Assembly (NCBI GenBank): GCA_032622095.1
Contig: CP136062.1
Location: forward strand, 200,609,828 to 200,673,827
DNA from: Siphonodentalium dalli
Taxonomy: Eukaryota; Mollusca; Scaphopoda; Gadilida; Siphonodentaliidae
Direction: 5' to 3'
Length of the DNA: 64,000 bases
Shown here: piece by piece, positions 12,861 through 25,469 of the stretch
How the letters are laid out: each line of letters starts with the position of its first letter
Numbering within the stretch: the first letter of the stretch is position 1
Notes under the pieces: generated by a model
The model's database searches: none
What the model was told of the DNA's origin: nothing
The model's input: only the letters and a program-made list of their open reading frames with translations
Program-made: the position numbers and the translations under genes

Positions 12861-13540
12861 CAGTTAAACTTCGTTAAGTCGAATTGCAAGGGACCGTTGG
12901 ATTACTTCGAGTTATCCGAGTGTTCGACTTAACTGTTTTGACCATTTGGTGACCACAAATTCCAACCAGTTGAATTCATATCGATCCGATGTGGCCCACG
13001 ATTGCTGCATCAGTGTCATGGCATCGAGAACATTCAAATTGAGTTCAGCCTTCTTGTCAATAGCATTTCTTTGTTTGGAATATTGTTTTCGTTTTGGGAA
13101 GACATGACTGAATGAAATTATTCTCTGTATCAGGCCGTTTAAATATGGTTTTCATTTCGCCTGTCAACACTACTAATCCTCACAGGGGAAATTGACCCCC
13201 ACACCTCATTAATATGTTAAATAAGCAATGCATTAGGATAAATAAAGACTCCAGGAAACTTCACAGCTTTTTAGGGTAATGAATAGAAGCACACTGAGTT
13301 ATAATCACATGGAGATGCGTCACCGACGGCGCTTCGACTTAACCATAGTAATTAGTGTTATAATCTGGCTGGTGGGACTAAATTTCGTTTCGACTTAAGC
13401 GGAATTTCAACTTATCCACCTTCGACTTAACCGTAATTATTCTAATGGCTTTGCTCACAAGCTCAGCCGGGACCAGGCGATGGCTTCGACTTAAGTGGGC
13501 TATTCGAGTTACCGACGTTCGACTTAACGAAGTTTAACTG
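12861..13540. mobile_element. pogo/Tigger-like MITE, 680 bp
   Basis: Perfect inverted ends start CAGTTAAACTTCGTTAAGTC and are flanked by TA (12859-12860 and 13541-13542). Several internal TTCGACTTAA repeats lie near both ends. CAGT-starting inverted ends with TA duplication fit pogo/Tigger elements of the Tc1/mariner superfamily. No transposase was seen. Confidence 0.75.
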
Positions 13541-14682
13541 TATATGGATTGTTAGCTTGATTTATAAACTAACCACTTGATTTGGGGGGGGTGGCTAATG
13601 GGGGGGGGTGTTCTGGTTTTGACCCCCAACTTTGTTGTTCAGCGAAAAAAAAATTGTAATTAGTCCAACAAATTGCCACATTTAGAATATTTTCTAACTT
13701 TGTGAGGGATGTCATTTTGGAAATTTCCAACAGTTGGAGAGCTTGAAGTGCCAGTTGTAAAATGTATAGTTTGATCCAGTTGGGAGTCAACTGGCTATAA
13801 GTCAGGGGTTTGCAGTTGGAAATTTCAAGTTAAATCTGCCTCCTGCCTGCTATGTTTCTGTTTATAACTACTTGTTTTAAAGTGATTTGACAACTACTGA
13901 CTATTGTAGTCACCAAAGTCCCAGTCTTCTCAGTCTTTAAAGTAAGGTGAGCACTCCACAGTCATTGACTGTCTTGTTATAATTATAATTGAATGGTCAA
14001 CTATTTGCGTTTTTTTTTTACTTTTCAATATTTATTTACACTTGATTTGCTTTAATATCGTGAAATTTTACAGGGACTTGGGATAAAAGAAGACTGCAGC
14101 TTACGCGGCGTGTGCTGATCAGTCCAGTCGCAATGCATAGACTTTTGTTACACAAGTCATGAATAATAAATATTTAGAAGCACTCATTTTATTAATAGGA
14201 TACTGTTGTCTGCATTCTCGACCCAACACCAACGCCACATACCCAACACATTATCACAGAATGCTGCATTTTTATATCATTACCAAGCCACATCTATGTG
14301 TCGCTGACATGCGCATCTTCTGAAGACCGATCACCAAGACGATCAGTTTTCCTGTATATGAGAACAAATTATTTCAAATAAACTTTGAACACTTTATGGG
14401 CCAGAATCTTAGAAGGGTATTGTTTAACTCATACCTGTACTAGTATTCCAAATACTGATCTTGGTACCAGATTAAGACGACGAACATAATAGTCATGTCA
14501 GACAACATTGATGATGATGGTTATGATGATTGTGGTGATGATTTTAATGGTGGGTTTGTGAAGTTGAACGATCCCCATTCCGGAATGAAGTCCACGTAGT
14601 TGCGTTTGAGAACAATTATGAATGGATTACGAAAATAACTTAATTGATATCACAGATGAGTCATAACATCGATGGTGTTATG
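13541..14682. other. Unassigned DNA with G runs
   Basis: GTGGGGGG-type runs occur at about 13583-13610 and a T run near 14010. Nothing coding was recognised. Confidence 0.4.
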
Positions 14683-15200
14683 TATCTATACAGTAGTTGT
14701 TTGTCACAATTCACTGTGTTCTATGTTCACTGCTTTATCCGATTTATCTAAATCAGATATGAAAAAAACTTCATCGAATCTGATATGCTCCCAACATAAT
14801 CCGACAGGATATATTCGTCCGTTAATTATTCACACCAGTCTACCGAAAACCAACCAAGGACCGATTATTGAATCAGTATTGCTTAAATCGCCTTCCATAC
14901 AGCGTTTGCTGCACCGCAAATGCCGCATGGAAGGGCCTTAAGCACCCACAACCACGAATATTCCCATATCCTGATCCACTTCCATGAAATGAATTCCGGT
15001 AAAAAAAGTTCAACCGACTGTGTGTGGGCAGTATTCCAGATCTTTCGACTGGCAGCTTACTGCGCATACCGGAAAGATCAATGGTTAGCCCCTTATTTAA
15101 AATCATAACACTGATCAAATAAAACTATTTATCGTGGAGTAATGAAATATGCAATATATGGAGCAATTATTGGACATTAATCTGTTTATTCAAAGTAAGT
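14683..15200. repeat. Right arm of a long inverted repeat (partner 1-310)
   Basis: It is the reverse complement of 1-310, with an additional segment at about 14816-15020 not present in the left arm. The arms are about 14.4 kb apart. Short ORFs on both strands here have no recognised domain. Confidence 0.85.
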
Positions 15201-15344
15201 AATCATACGTTTTGCCGTTTACCCGAATAAAATTGGTGCAGGTTAACCCCCACACGGCCGCATCAACAGTGCCCACTCAACATGGCCGCGGAAGTGACCA
15301 GCCTTCCTACCTCTTTGTATATATAAAATATATAAATGTTACAA

Positions 15345-15480
15345 GGGCCTGTGAGGCAAGCCCTTCAACTGAACTATATGGATTATTTCTCCGGTCTTGT
15401 GTCAATCAGGAGAGTTAAAAAATTATTGCCGTTCCTACTCCGTTCACTCTATTCTCGGATTAGTCACCCATGAATGTGCC
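15345..15480. repeat. Degenerate copy of the DIRS-type terminal repeat
   Basis: CAACTGAACTATATGGATTA at 15366 and the following GGTCTTGTGTCAATCAGGAG ... ATTAGTCACCCATGAATG follow the inner part of the terminal repeat found at 48731-48918 and inverted at 53669-53855. No internal region is attached, so it is a truncated or solo copy. Confidence 0.6.
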
Positions 15481-15757
15481 CAGTAATGGCAGTATCAATC
15501 CAGTGTTCTACCCACTAACCATTTGAAACCTGTGCCCGACCTGTTGAAAGAACATGCAGAATTGAGATATAAGCAATATATATTAATATTAATTATTAAA
15601 AATAATATCAATATAGAACATTATGTCATTAGAAGGCCAATGAGTGAATAGCTACTTCTCAAAGAGATATTCTCTGATTGAGACTGAGAGGTCTATAGAT
15701 TGTTTTGTCGTTAGTTGTGTTATCACAGAAGTTCAGTTTAACCAAACCAGTCCAATA

Positions 15758-16209
15758 CTCTTGTGTGCCAAATAAAGGTACCTGTAGCGATAAGTTAATT
15801 TATTTTATGAGAAAAATTCACCCTGCACTATGCTTGTTTGGGTCTTACAAGTTTAAAAACAAATTATGGCTCTGTTCTAAATTTAATTAGAAAATGCTAT
15901 ATACAAATAAAAATGTGGATTTTTCATTTGAGATGTTGCCGCACAGAGTATGTAGACAACGAGGGTCACATTGCCAGGCACTTTTTGATTTTAAGCATGT
16001 CGATTTCGAAAACTTGCTTTATACTCAATTCTCCAAATATAAATGTTCCAAGTTATTTTTCCATCTTCAACATGATATGGACATTTCTGTTAGAATTGAT
16101 ATGTTTCCACAAACTCTTCTATTCCGCCTTACACTATAATAATTTTTTTTTTAGACATTTCCACCCTGCACTAATATTCCACCCTGCACATCTATTTGGC
16201 ACACAAGAG
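15758..16209. mobile_element. TA-flanked MITE (mariner-like), 452 bp
   Basis: Perfect inverted ends start CTCTTGTGTGCCAAATA with TA flanks (15756-15757 and 16210-16211). Subterminal CACCCTGCACTA sequences relate it to the 715-1673 element. ORFs through it are not conserved. Confidence 0.75.
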
Positions 16210-16211
16210 TA

Positions 16212-17814
16212 TGGCCTTTAGGGCAATTCCACAGTGTCGGACATACATAGAGAGAAAATCGTAATACACATATTCTCAAAATAAGTGTCCCTCTCGACCG
16301 TGTTGGAATTTTGTTGAACAATGACCCTCAACACGGTGCTAGTTACTGCAATGCGGTTCAACGTGGTTGCAATGTTCTTCAATCGAGATAACCATCAACA
16401 CAACATAACGCGTGGAGGTGACCTTTAATGAAACTGAATTATGCTGCATGTTCCACCAGCGATACATCAGGAAGTCTTTATGATGGCCGACAGGCCTGTT
16501 TTGGCCGACCATGGGCTTGCCAACCAATATGACGGCTTGTTTTATTGTCCTCTATATGCTATATAATATAACAGCGATTTATTATCGATCCGTCTTGGCT
16601 TATAAAATGCTTTAGTTTATTATGATACTCACCATACTCGTTCCTCGTGTGAAACTAAAGTTATTTTTCGGAAAATGAGGTCCTCATTAATTTCAATGAA
16701 GTCACTTACATAAAGCACCCTAAAAAATTCTTGAAATAGTGACCATGTCCTCAGATCTACATTGTATGTTTGGAACTATGCATTAGTAAATTAGGTCAAT
16801 ATTTAACACATTTACTTTGTTTTAATCACAACACTGACAACAGATGTTTTTATGAATATAAAACAATTAAACCAAGATATATTTGGGAACTATTTTCAGT
16901 AACCGTATGTAAATCATACAGAGATACCTGATATGATTCCCCAGAATCAAACATTCACTTGTGAATTAACTTTTGAATGTCAAGTCTGTCTTTACAAATT
17001 GTATTACTGCTGAATTAAATTATCATAAAATGGCATTATAAATTACAAGAACACCGCACAGATAGTTACCGGTATGTTATAAAATCAAATTATAATCAAC
17101 ACGCTTACTTTCAGTACATCTATGAAAATCTGTTTATTTTATATATATAAAAAAAAAGTAATGCCCACATACATGTACATGTACCTACCTGGAATAAATC
17201 GGAAATGCAAACATATATGTTTTTAGTTTTTATCAAAATTCGACTTATGGTTTGGCGAGGGACAATGGGTGGTTGGGTTTATTTGGACGGCAATAAACCT
17301 ATATATTGTTTCTATTTCTTTAAATTTGTTGTCCGTTTGCACGATAACTTGAACAAGCATCAACCAATTTCATTCATATTTGGTATATGGATCTTTCACC
17401 ACAATATCTTGATTGAGTTCAAAATTATTTTTTATTCGATTTCTTTTACCTGAGCAATTTTTGGAAATGTTATATCCGTTAGCGCAATAACTTGGAACAA
17501 ACAACATAAACCAATTTCATTCATTTTTGATATACATGTATTGATCTTTTACAACAAAATCTCAAACGAATCAGGGTTTTCATTTTGAATAGCATCTCGA
17601 GTAGTATACTGAAATCTGCCATATCCATTAGATGTATTTAAATACCATGTGAAAATTCCTGTAACGCTGGAGTCCCGGTGGACGTACTTGTATTTCATTC
17701 ATAGAGACATGGAATGGTCTATTTATTGATCAGTTCCCACATTTATCCAAAACATGTATTATTGTATACTGCATGAGCGGAATCGGAATTGTAATTTTCT
17801 CTCATTTTTTTTAG
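16212..17814. other. Upstream/first-intron DNA before E1
   Basis: Degenerate repeat units with AACTTGAACAAGCATCAACC and TTCATTCATATTTGG lie at about 17330-17590. No promoter motif or first exon could be supported. Confidence 0.4.
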
Positions 17815-18035
17815 TAAGGAATTCTTATAATGATAACAACGTAAACAGAGGAAATCTTATAAATGAGCAGAATAGAAAAAAAGAAGTTAAAGAAGAACAT
17901 ACATTTCCGAAGAGCAGTCGTATCAAAATAGCCGATTCACCAGAATGTGCAGAGGAAGTTAGAAGGCTTTGTAGCTCAAAAGGAATCGCTGATAATAACT
18001 TCGCTTTACTTGACTGCTTACAGAAAGATCTAAAG
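17815..18035 (+). CDS. GLG1: GLG1 exon E1 (first cysteine-rich repeat)
   Basis: The acceptor is a T-rich tract ending TTAG at 17811-17814 and the donor is AAG|GTACGT after 18035. The exon enters in phase 1 (two bases finish a codon) and leaves in phase 0. The first 40 residues are polar and low in conservation (Asn-rich, then KKEVKEEH), as expected for the region after the signal peptide. They are followed by SPECAEEVRRLC and the LDCLQKDLK block that starts the first GLG1 repeat. Two cysteines are spaced as in vertebrates. An upstream exon ending with one codon base must exist. Confidence 0.9.
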
Positions 18036-18951
18036 GTACGTGGTCAGATGTCATTAATTGATGTTTCAAGATGCCCCATCCTATTTGACATCAAATTAGT
18101 CTAAATGGTTTAAGCCAATTTTCCACTTAGGTACCAGGGGATTAAAAGATGATAATTAAGGTCACAGGCAGCACAAAGATCCCACGAGAACATGTGAGAT
18201 AATAAATCACAATAAGCATGCAGTTGTATTTTTGGAAAACTTGTTATTTTCCGTTAAAGGGACTCAAGGCCTTTGCAGCGGGTGGGTTCATATAAAATCA
18301 CATAAAGTCTGTACAATAACTATCATTAACAAGGACATGATAAAATATATTGACTTTGTTCTTCTTTTCATTATTAATAATTCTCCAATAATGTGATTTT
18401 GCATGTCAAAACCATCATTATGTAAACGTTACTGTTATAGTTGGATAACCGACAGAAGTCCAATTAGTCGAACAAGATACCCAAGTTTATTAAAAACCTA
18501 ATGGTAAACATTGGAAAAGATCATTGAAAAATATTCTGAAAATCATATTCAGACTAAGATATTTGAGCTTACATGTACCTCACAATTAGCGATGTACCAG
18601 TATATTTACAAATCACTCTAACAAAGGTTTCAACATATTCAAACTTTCGCCATTGGAGACCTATCAATAATGAATAAAAGAACGCTTTTATCTACCTATA
18701 TTTCTTCACATTCTCCTTAGTGGCAATGTTTTTACAGACTTTTATATATATTTTTGCACATTTTCCCACTGTGAAGACCTTGGGTCCCTTTAATGGGGAA
18801 GTAAACAATAATTCTCTTCATAATGATCTTTTGAATTTTTGGGTGCCAGACACTGTACATGTAGGATCCAGGGATTTTTTGGGGACTCCTGTTTTCGGGC
18901 AATGATATGCCAAAGGCATATCCCAAAGACCTGAGCGGGAGCGGTACAGAA

Positions 18952-20006
18952 TAGGGTCCTGCGAATTGGATATTTTGATCGAATCGAATATCGAATCGAA
19001 TTCACGAAATTGAATCGAATCATATCTGTGTGTTGCATTCTCAATTAGGTATGTTTTGTCAACGATTAGATTATTTGTGAGACGTTCTATGAACTACATG
19101 CATGAAGTTCCATCAGAACTTATGTGGCGATAAACCGTCGTTTGATATACTATTAACTTCAATTTATAATTGTCAAGAAAACAAAGCAGATTAAAACGTC
19201 CATGCGGCCATCACAACGATTAATATATTACCACTAAACGGATTATCAAACTAAAATCACACGAAATTTCTACAGTTTGCATGTACATGCAAATCGGCAT
19301 TCGGAAACACCCGTTATAAACTTGAGGACGCAACAACAGTCGCAGTGTAGCCTCTTCATGTATTGGTTGATGCTTCTTGAACAGATGATTCCATAGACGG
19401 GTCATTGTCCCAGATGCTAGCGATTTATACACCATGCATGTTGCATTCATCACACGTGCCTGCAGCTTTATCATGTTTAAAATAAACCTGAATGATGGAC
19501 GACATTTTGTCTATTGTAAAAGAAAACTCTGAAACTGAAAGTCAACTTCAAAAGAGAACAGTGCCAAAATGCACTTTTCGACACCAGGAACATGTGTTGT
19601 TTACATTCTCACCCATATTACATAACGCGGAATCGAAAAGACGATGGATAACGCTATCGGTAGCCCAGTCTCATAGCTATTATAATTTACCGCGTCGTCG
19701 GTCTATTGGCTATCTGCTAGCTTTTGCTACCATTTTAAAGCTATATAATTCAGACATATTTAGTCGTCCTATCGTGGCTAATTGTTGGCTATGTACAATA
19801 AGAATTATAATGTGCATATATACATAATTTTCTGGAATTAAATGCCACAAACAGCTAAGATCGACATGTGTACTTGTCCTGAAACAGCCTACTTTTCCGT
19901 CATAGTATATTCGAAATTTTGAGTTGGCAATTTCGACTCTAATTCGAATCGAATTTGACTTTCGAATCGAATCTCAAATCGAATATCGAATATTCGCAGG
20001 AGCCTA
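18952..20006. mobile_element. hAT-type element with ATCGAATCGAAT subtermini, 1,055 bp
   Basis: It is flanked by a perfect 8-bp duplication GTACAGAA (18944-18951 and 20007-20014). The ends are TAGGGTCCTGCGAAT and ATTCGCAGGAGCCTA, followed inward by AATCGAATCGAATATC-type repeats. It is related by subterminal sequence to the 39644-41802 element. No transposase domain was seen in the interior. Confidence 0.85.
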
Positions 20007-20834
20007 GTACAGAAGAGGGTGTCCCCCTGCTGATGGTGGGGGAAATTTTTGGAAAATCCATTGCATTGAGAGCTCATCCAGGGCTCCCAGTCAGTATTTT
20101 GAATTTTACTGAGAAGTCAATTTGATCAAGTTTCTCAAGTGTAACTTTGTATATATATATTCATGGGATTGAAAATGCTAAAAAGTTATTGTCAGGTAAC
20201 TTTTGGTTCAATGGATTATGCTTATCCTGCTTGAAATGAGACTTGCCGTTATCACTCTAATTCATATAATAGGCTATTTTCTAAAATTCAAGTGAGAGAC
20301 ACATACATAATATACTAGTAGTGCAGAAACAATGTCTATTAAGTTAGTAATTACTATTCGTACTAATCTCTATTTAAGTTATTCATTTGTTATTATGAGA
20401 TCCCACATGATAACCAGGTTGATTTGAGCAAATTGTCACTGTTCCTGTACTGTATTCTGTAATTTCACTTGAATTTGATTGAAATACTAAAGTCTGAAGG
20501 CTGAATGATAACACACAAATTATTTGAAGATTTCACAGATGAAAGCTAGATAAAGCCAAACATACTTTACAGTATGATTCCAACTGTTAGTAAACTTATG
20601 TCTTATGTCAATATATATAATTATATAAATGGTTTGTATCTTGTTATGATATGAATTGGGACCTGAATTGAAAACAAATGAATTTTTATTTTTTTATTTT
20701 TTTTTGGGCGCCCGGTAAACGGTATGAAAACAGGCCTGGATATGTCCCTGGTGCCAGACGAGACCAAAATTTTAAACCTGATAAAAGTGACTCTCTTTAT
20801 GTGAAAGTAAACACCTGATAATTAAAACCTTGTA

Positions 20835-21548
20835 CAGTAATGCTCTAAACAATCGACTCCTTAAAGGCACGTGAGGCCTTAGTTGTCGAAAATATTCATA
20901 TTTGTTCCAATCACCGTAAACAGAAAAACATTAAAACGCATACAGTTTCGTTCATATATACCATGACCATCGCGTAAACAGCATGTTATCACAAAGACCT
21001 ACTATATTTACCTAAGCAAGAGCCTGATTGTGTTACAGAAGACAGCACAATGCTACTGGCTAATCACACACAAATGGCATAAACGCTCTTTAATAGTTCC
21101 ATATCAGGAATTCACCAACAAAGAACGCTCTTTATGTTTACCATCATAATATAAACAAACACCAGAAAAGTAACTTTTTATGCTTTTGTTTACATAACAA
21201 TGGTCAAACAGATGACAATAACATTCTGTTTATGCGATATTTCTTATTTGTATACGGACAAAGTCTGTCTACATTTTGATGTTCTTTCTGTTTGTGGCGG
21301 TTTTTTACGGGTGTAAATATTTTCACAGGATACCCACCGCCAAGGCCAACCGTACCTTTAACCACAGCAGAATTATGGGTAACTTTTCAGGATTTAGTCG
21401 GAAATACATGTATGGCTTGTTGCCATTCATCGGAAAGCTCTCACAGAGCTTTCCGATGAATGGCAACAAGCCATATTTCCGACTAAATCCTGAAAAGTTA
21501 CCCATAATTCTGTTGTGGTTAAGGAGTCGATTATTTAGGGCATCACTG
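20835..21548. mobile_element. Foldback pogo-like MITE, 714 bp
   Basis: The ends CAGTAATGCTCTAAACAATC and the complement of CAGTGATGCCCTAAATAATC are flanked by TA (20833-20834, 21549-21550). The right half holds a palindrome with arms of about 80 bp centred near 21437, containing GGCTTGTTGCCATTCATCGG. The right end passes straight into a tandem array. Relatives are at 23880-24037, 27922-28003 and 57952-58112. Confidence 0.75.
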
Positions 21549-21930
21549 TATGAATGGGCTGATAGGTTGTGGTTAAGGAGTCGATTATTTAGGGCATCAC
21601 TGTATGAATGGGCTGATAGGTTTAATCTCATTGATTATTTAGGGCATCACTGTATGAATGGGCTGATAGGTTTAATCTCATTGATTATTTAGGGCATCAC
21701 TGTATGAATGGGCTGATAGGTTTAATCTCATTGATTATTTAGGGATCACTGTATGAATGGGCTGATAGGTTTAATCTCATTGATTATTTAGGGCATCACT
21801 GTATGAATGGGCTGATAGGTTTAATCTCATTGATTATTTAGGGCATCACTGTATGAATGGGCTGATAGGTTTAATCTCATTGATTATTTAGGGCATCACT
21901 GTAGAAATAGGTTTAATCTCATTGATTTCT
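21517..21930. repeat. 50-54-bp tandem array grown from a MITE end
   Basis: Two 54-bp units containing GTGGTTAAGGAGTCGATTAT are followed by about six 50-bp units with GGGCATCACTGTATGAATGG and TTTAATCTCATTGATTATT. The units are nearly identical and each contains the terminal GGGCATCACTG of the preceding foldback MITE plus flanking host sequence. Confidence 0.85.
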
Positions 21931-23740
21931 GTTATAGCAAATGTACATCTTATTCTAGTATTATAATAGCGCCCGCGGCAAAGCCGCGGAAGCGAAGCGA
22001 CCAGGGTATACGTATGCGAATATGAGATATATACTAATTGACTTTTTCGGCCAATCTAAAAATAAATTGAAATCACCTAAAATAGGATAATTTATTCATA
22101 ACTGAAGGGTCAGCCAGGGTCAGCGGAGTCCAAAATTCTATTGTTGGCAAACGTTCGCCATTTTGTATTGATTAATGCCACCTCGAAATGTGTAATTGGA
22201 CAAAATGCTCCAGGGCAAAAATAAAAAACTTTGATCTAGCAACTGTTAGCTATACTTCATCATATGTAGGAACATCATGATCCTAAAGCCAAATATATTT
22301 TCAAAAAGTGAATGTAAATTGAACAAAAGCTCTGGTTAACAAAAAAGTTAAATTGCATGAAAAAGTTTTGTTTGCATATTTCATAAAATTATTAAAAATA
22401 TTTACCCCGAAAGAGGAATCTAGCGATCTTGCTAGCCGTTTACATATTATCTTCAATTTTCTAACGGTATTTCCGCCTAAAAAAAATTATGAAATATTCT
22501 CAAAGTTCAAGGCCGACAAACGGAAACTTTAAGTTCCGAATGAAAGACCGCAGAGTCATTTTAAGATTGCTTCTTGGGAAACCAGTAAAGGCGTCATGAC
22601 ATCAAGACGTACATCATGACGTCACTACCTACACCGGCACGCAAAATTCCAGACAGGACTGCGTCGATGGCCAGACAGCTGAGACTCGTATTACATTGCA
22701 GGCTAAATATCCACATTTACGTTATATGTGATTATTTACATACATTGTATATATCATTTTCTTGTGTCCCATTATAATTAGGGTGGATACACACATGCAT
22801 GTAATTTATGTATGTAAAATACATGTATTTTACATGGCCACACCAATAATTGACAACAGTAATCACCTGCGCGCGAGCGGTTAATTGTTAACAGGCCAGA
22901 CAAGTGAGCAGTGCTAAGCGAAGTCAAATTGTCTTCTATCAGTACATTTAAGGCCAGTCCAAAACATGTCTTCTCTCACGGATGCGGAAATTAGTCAAGT
23001 CTGTGTGATATCTGGCATTTTGTTAATGCACGACCACCAGAAGCCATACGTCTGGCATATATATACAGACTTGATGTAGAACATTTTCAACCATGATGCT
23101 TGTTTGGGTGGGGTCTCGAAAGCTTCAAATCGCTAAGGGACTTACCGGTAGTTGAATGTATCGGTCGGAATAATCTGGGCAAGAAGGTACAATATGATAT
23201 GTTTTACTTAAATAGCTCAGAGTTAGCCACCCCCGCCTGGTAGCTTTCTGTGTCATATATAGCCCCTGCATGCGTCGGGGAAATCCTGATCCACCACTGC
23301 TATAAATAAGAGAGGACTGGTAATTATTTAAATATAAAGTCTACCATATAGGTTATCCCACGAACAATTATTTTAAGTGGCCTGGCGACTCTGTCCAAGA
23401 TAACGGCTTATCTACATTCTGACTTAATTGGAACTAGAACTCAGTGCGTTCAACATGTAGACAATGATTGGGTTGTCAGTGGACACATATTACATCGTCT
23501 GTATGATCCATGTAAAACGATAATTACAGAGATTACATGCATGTGTGTATCAACCCTTAGGGTTTAAATTATCATCAAATCCTTCTATAAAGATAACAAT
23601 TCATCCGATAATCCCATGAACAGTAACAAGCGGGCACAAATTACGTTTACGTACATGATCATATTAGTTTTATGGTGTCAAAGCTGATCTTCTTTAAATA
23701 AATTACAGCTATCAATACCTAAAATTGGGTATACCGGTAT
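21931..23740. other. Intron 1 DNA, mostly unassigned
   Basis: A short GC-rich motif GCGCCCGCGGCAAAGCCGCG lies at 21970 in a dispersed-repeat style. A TGACGTCA palindrome occurs at 22617-22624. No exon with GLG1 similarity was seen. Confidence 0.4.
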
Positions 23741-23879
23741 ATGTTTACATGTAGACCGACATTCACACAATTTCTTTTGAGTTTTCCAGTCATTGCAAAT
23801 AGGACATTTTTACAATGGCAAAAAGCTGTTATCGCAATGCATCAGCATTATCTTGCTTACAATGGCATATTTGTTTTTT

Positions 23880-24037
23880 CCATTTCCCGGAAATATGGCT
23901 TGTTGCCATTCATTGGAAAGCCCTCAGTGAGAGCTTTCTGGTGAATGGCAACAAGCCATATTTTCGACCCCCCCAATCCTGAAATATTACACATAAATTG
24001 GCTGTGGTTAAGGAGTTGATTATTTAGGGCATTACTG
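23880..24037. mobile_element. Truncated foldback pogo-like MITE
   Basis: It contains GGCTTGTTGCCATTCATTGG and the inverted copy, then GTGGTTAAGGAG and the terminal GGGCATTACTG followed by TA at 24038. The left end is missing. It stops 47 bases before microexon E2. Confidence 0.65.
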
Positions 24038-24084
24038 TATGTGTTTCATTGTTTATTAAACATATTTGTATCTGTTCATTTCAG

Positions 24085-24117
24085 ACTGATAATGATCTCA
24101 GTGAAACTTGCCATCAT
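24085..24117 (+). CDS. GLG1: GLG1 exon E2, 33-nt microexon
   Basis: The acceptor is TTCATTTCAG (ends 24084) and the donor is CAT|GTAAGT. The 11 codons read TDNDLSETCHH. They bridge DLK at the end of E1 and FLWQYK at the start of E3, giving exactly the length and the cysteine that the vertebrate protein has between its LQD and LLWNYK blocks. Both borders are phase 0, so skipping would keep the frame but remove one conserved cysteine. Flanking introns are 6,049 and 6,620 bp. The exon was found by looking for the missing segment, so it rests on homology plus two good splice sites. Confidence 0.9.
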
Positions 24118-25469
24118 GTAAGTACTTACTAGTAGCTTTGATATTGAGATAAAAATAGACACTTGTATGCTTTATACCAGTACATACTGTACGCTTCTGC
24201 AATGGTAGGTGGTTTGTCAGATTACATTGTTACATCACAGGACTGTTGACATGTGTGCAAGTTCATTTCCTGGCTTAGTAATTCGCCTTGAGTGCAATAT
24301 GTAACCTGAAAACTTCAGTTTTACTGTCAGTTACGATCAGGTACGGAATGAATTTTTTTTGACACAAGCGAAAAATAATGCCATGCCTGCTTAGTAGTAT
24401 ATTGTCCATAAACATCAACCCGATATCGCAAAGGTGACTGCATGCATTGTGGTATAACCGCGGTATGCGTGGTGTTGAAGTGATAATACCTGTTAACCTT
24501 AACACAGTGTTGGAGATTACCGCAGAATAATACCACTGTATTACCAGGATAACAACATGTTGGAGGAATCAATTACTTTAAGTGTAGCTGTAAGTAGCCG
24601 AGTCAGCGGCATAAGAATTATGGAAAGGTTAACATTCCATGAGCCGATTGTCCCCGAGGCGAATTTACCCAATGTGTTCACTGTGTGTCCTTTGTTACCA
24701 ATCATTTCTCAGTGATTTGAGATTGAGAGTACTCATTTCCAATTTAAAAGTGGTCTCTTTGTTGCATTTTTTTAATAATAGAAGATACCAAACAATAATT
24801 TTCCTCACAATTGTTGTTAATAACTTGTGTTAATAACTTGCTTCACCTGTTATAATCAGATGGTTAATAGCCATCTGGCACTACTGACGACAAACTTCTA
24901 ATTCAATTTTCCAAGGTGTAATTTCAAATTTGATATTATAACATCAAATAGCAGCATGCTTTGCCAATGCATCAGGGAGATTTATGTCAAATTCATTTTG
25001 TATCCCATTTGTATTTCCCAATTTGGAAAGTAATTTTAATGACATAAATGGTCGCTTTTCCTCTGCGTCACTTTCATTTTGTTTACATTCAAGTCACTTG
25101 AACGGTCTTGAACTTTTTTTATTGGATCTTTGTAGGCAAAATCAGCCAATAAAATTTCATCCAATCAATAGATTTGAGATAATTATTTCTAATATGTTGA
25201 AATTAATCTTCCGGGGCCATAATTATAAGCAGTCAATGACTTTTTTGTTGCATTTATGGGCATATAAAATGCAATATAATTTTTGGAATATATGTGAGCT
25301 GTTGTTTGGACATAATTTATAAATGCAACAAGAAAGACATTGATTGCATATATAAAACATGTTAGTTGTAACAGGGTCCATATATAGTTGTCTTCCAAGT
25401 TTCTGATTACTTCTAAACTTTGAAACAATTTGTCATCTTTAAAATAGGCTTTAAATTTGACACCAGAGG

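Noticed and set aside
21591-21930. CRISPR-like regular repeats
   Set aside because: The 50-bp units are contiguous with no unique spacers, and the genome is eukaryotic.
22617-22624. TGACGTCA palindrome as a promoter element
   Set aside because: A single 8-bp match in intron 1 with no nearby start exon is not enough to call a regulatory site.
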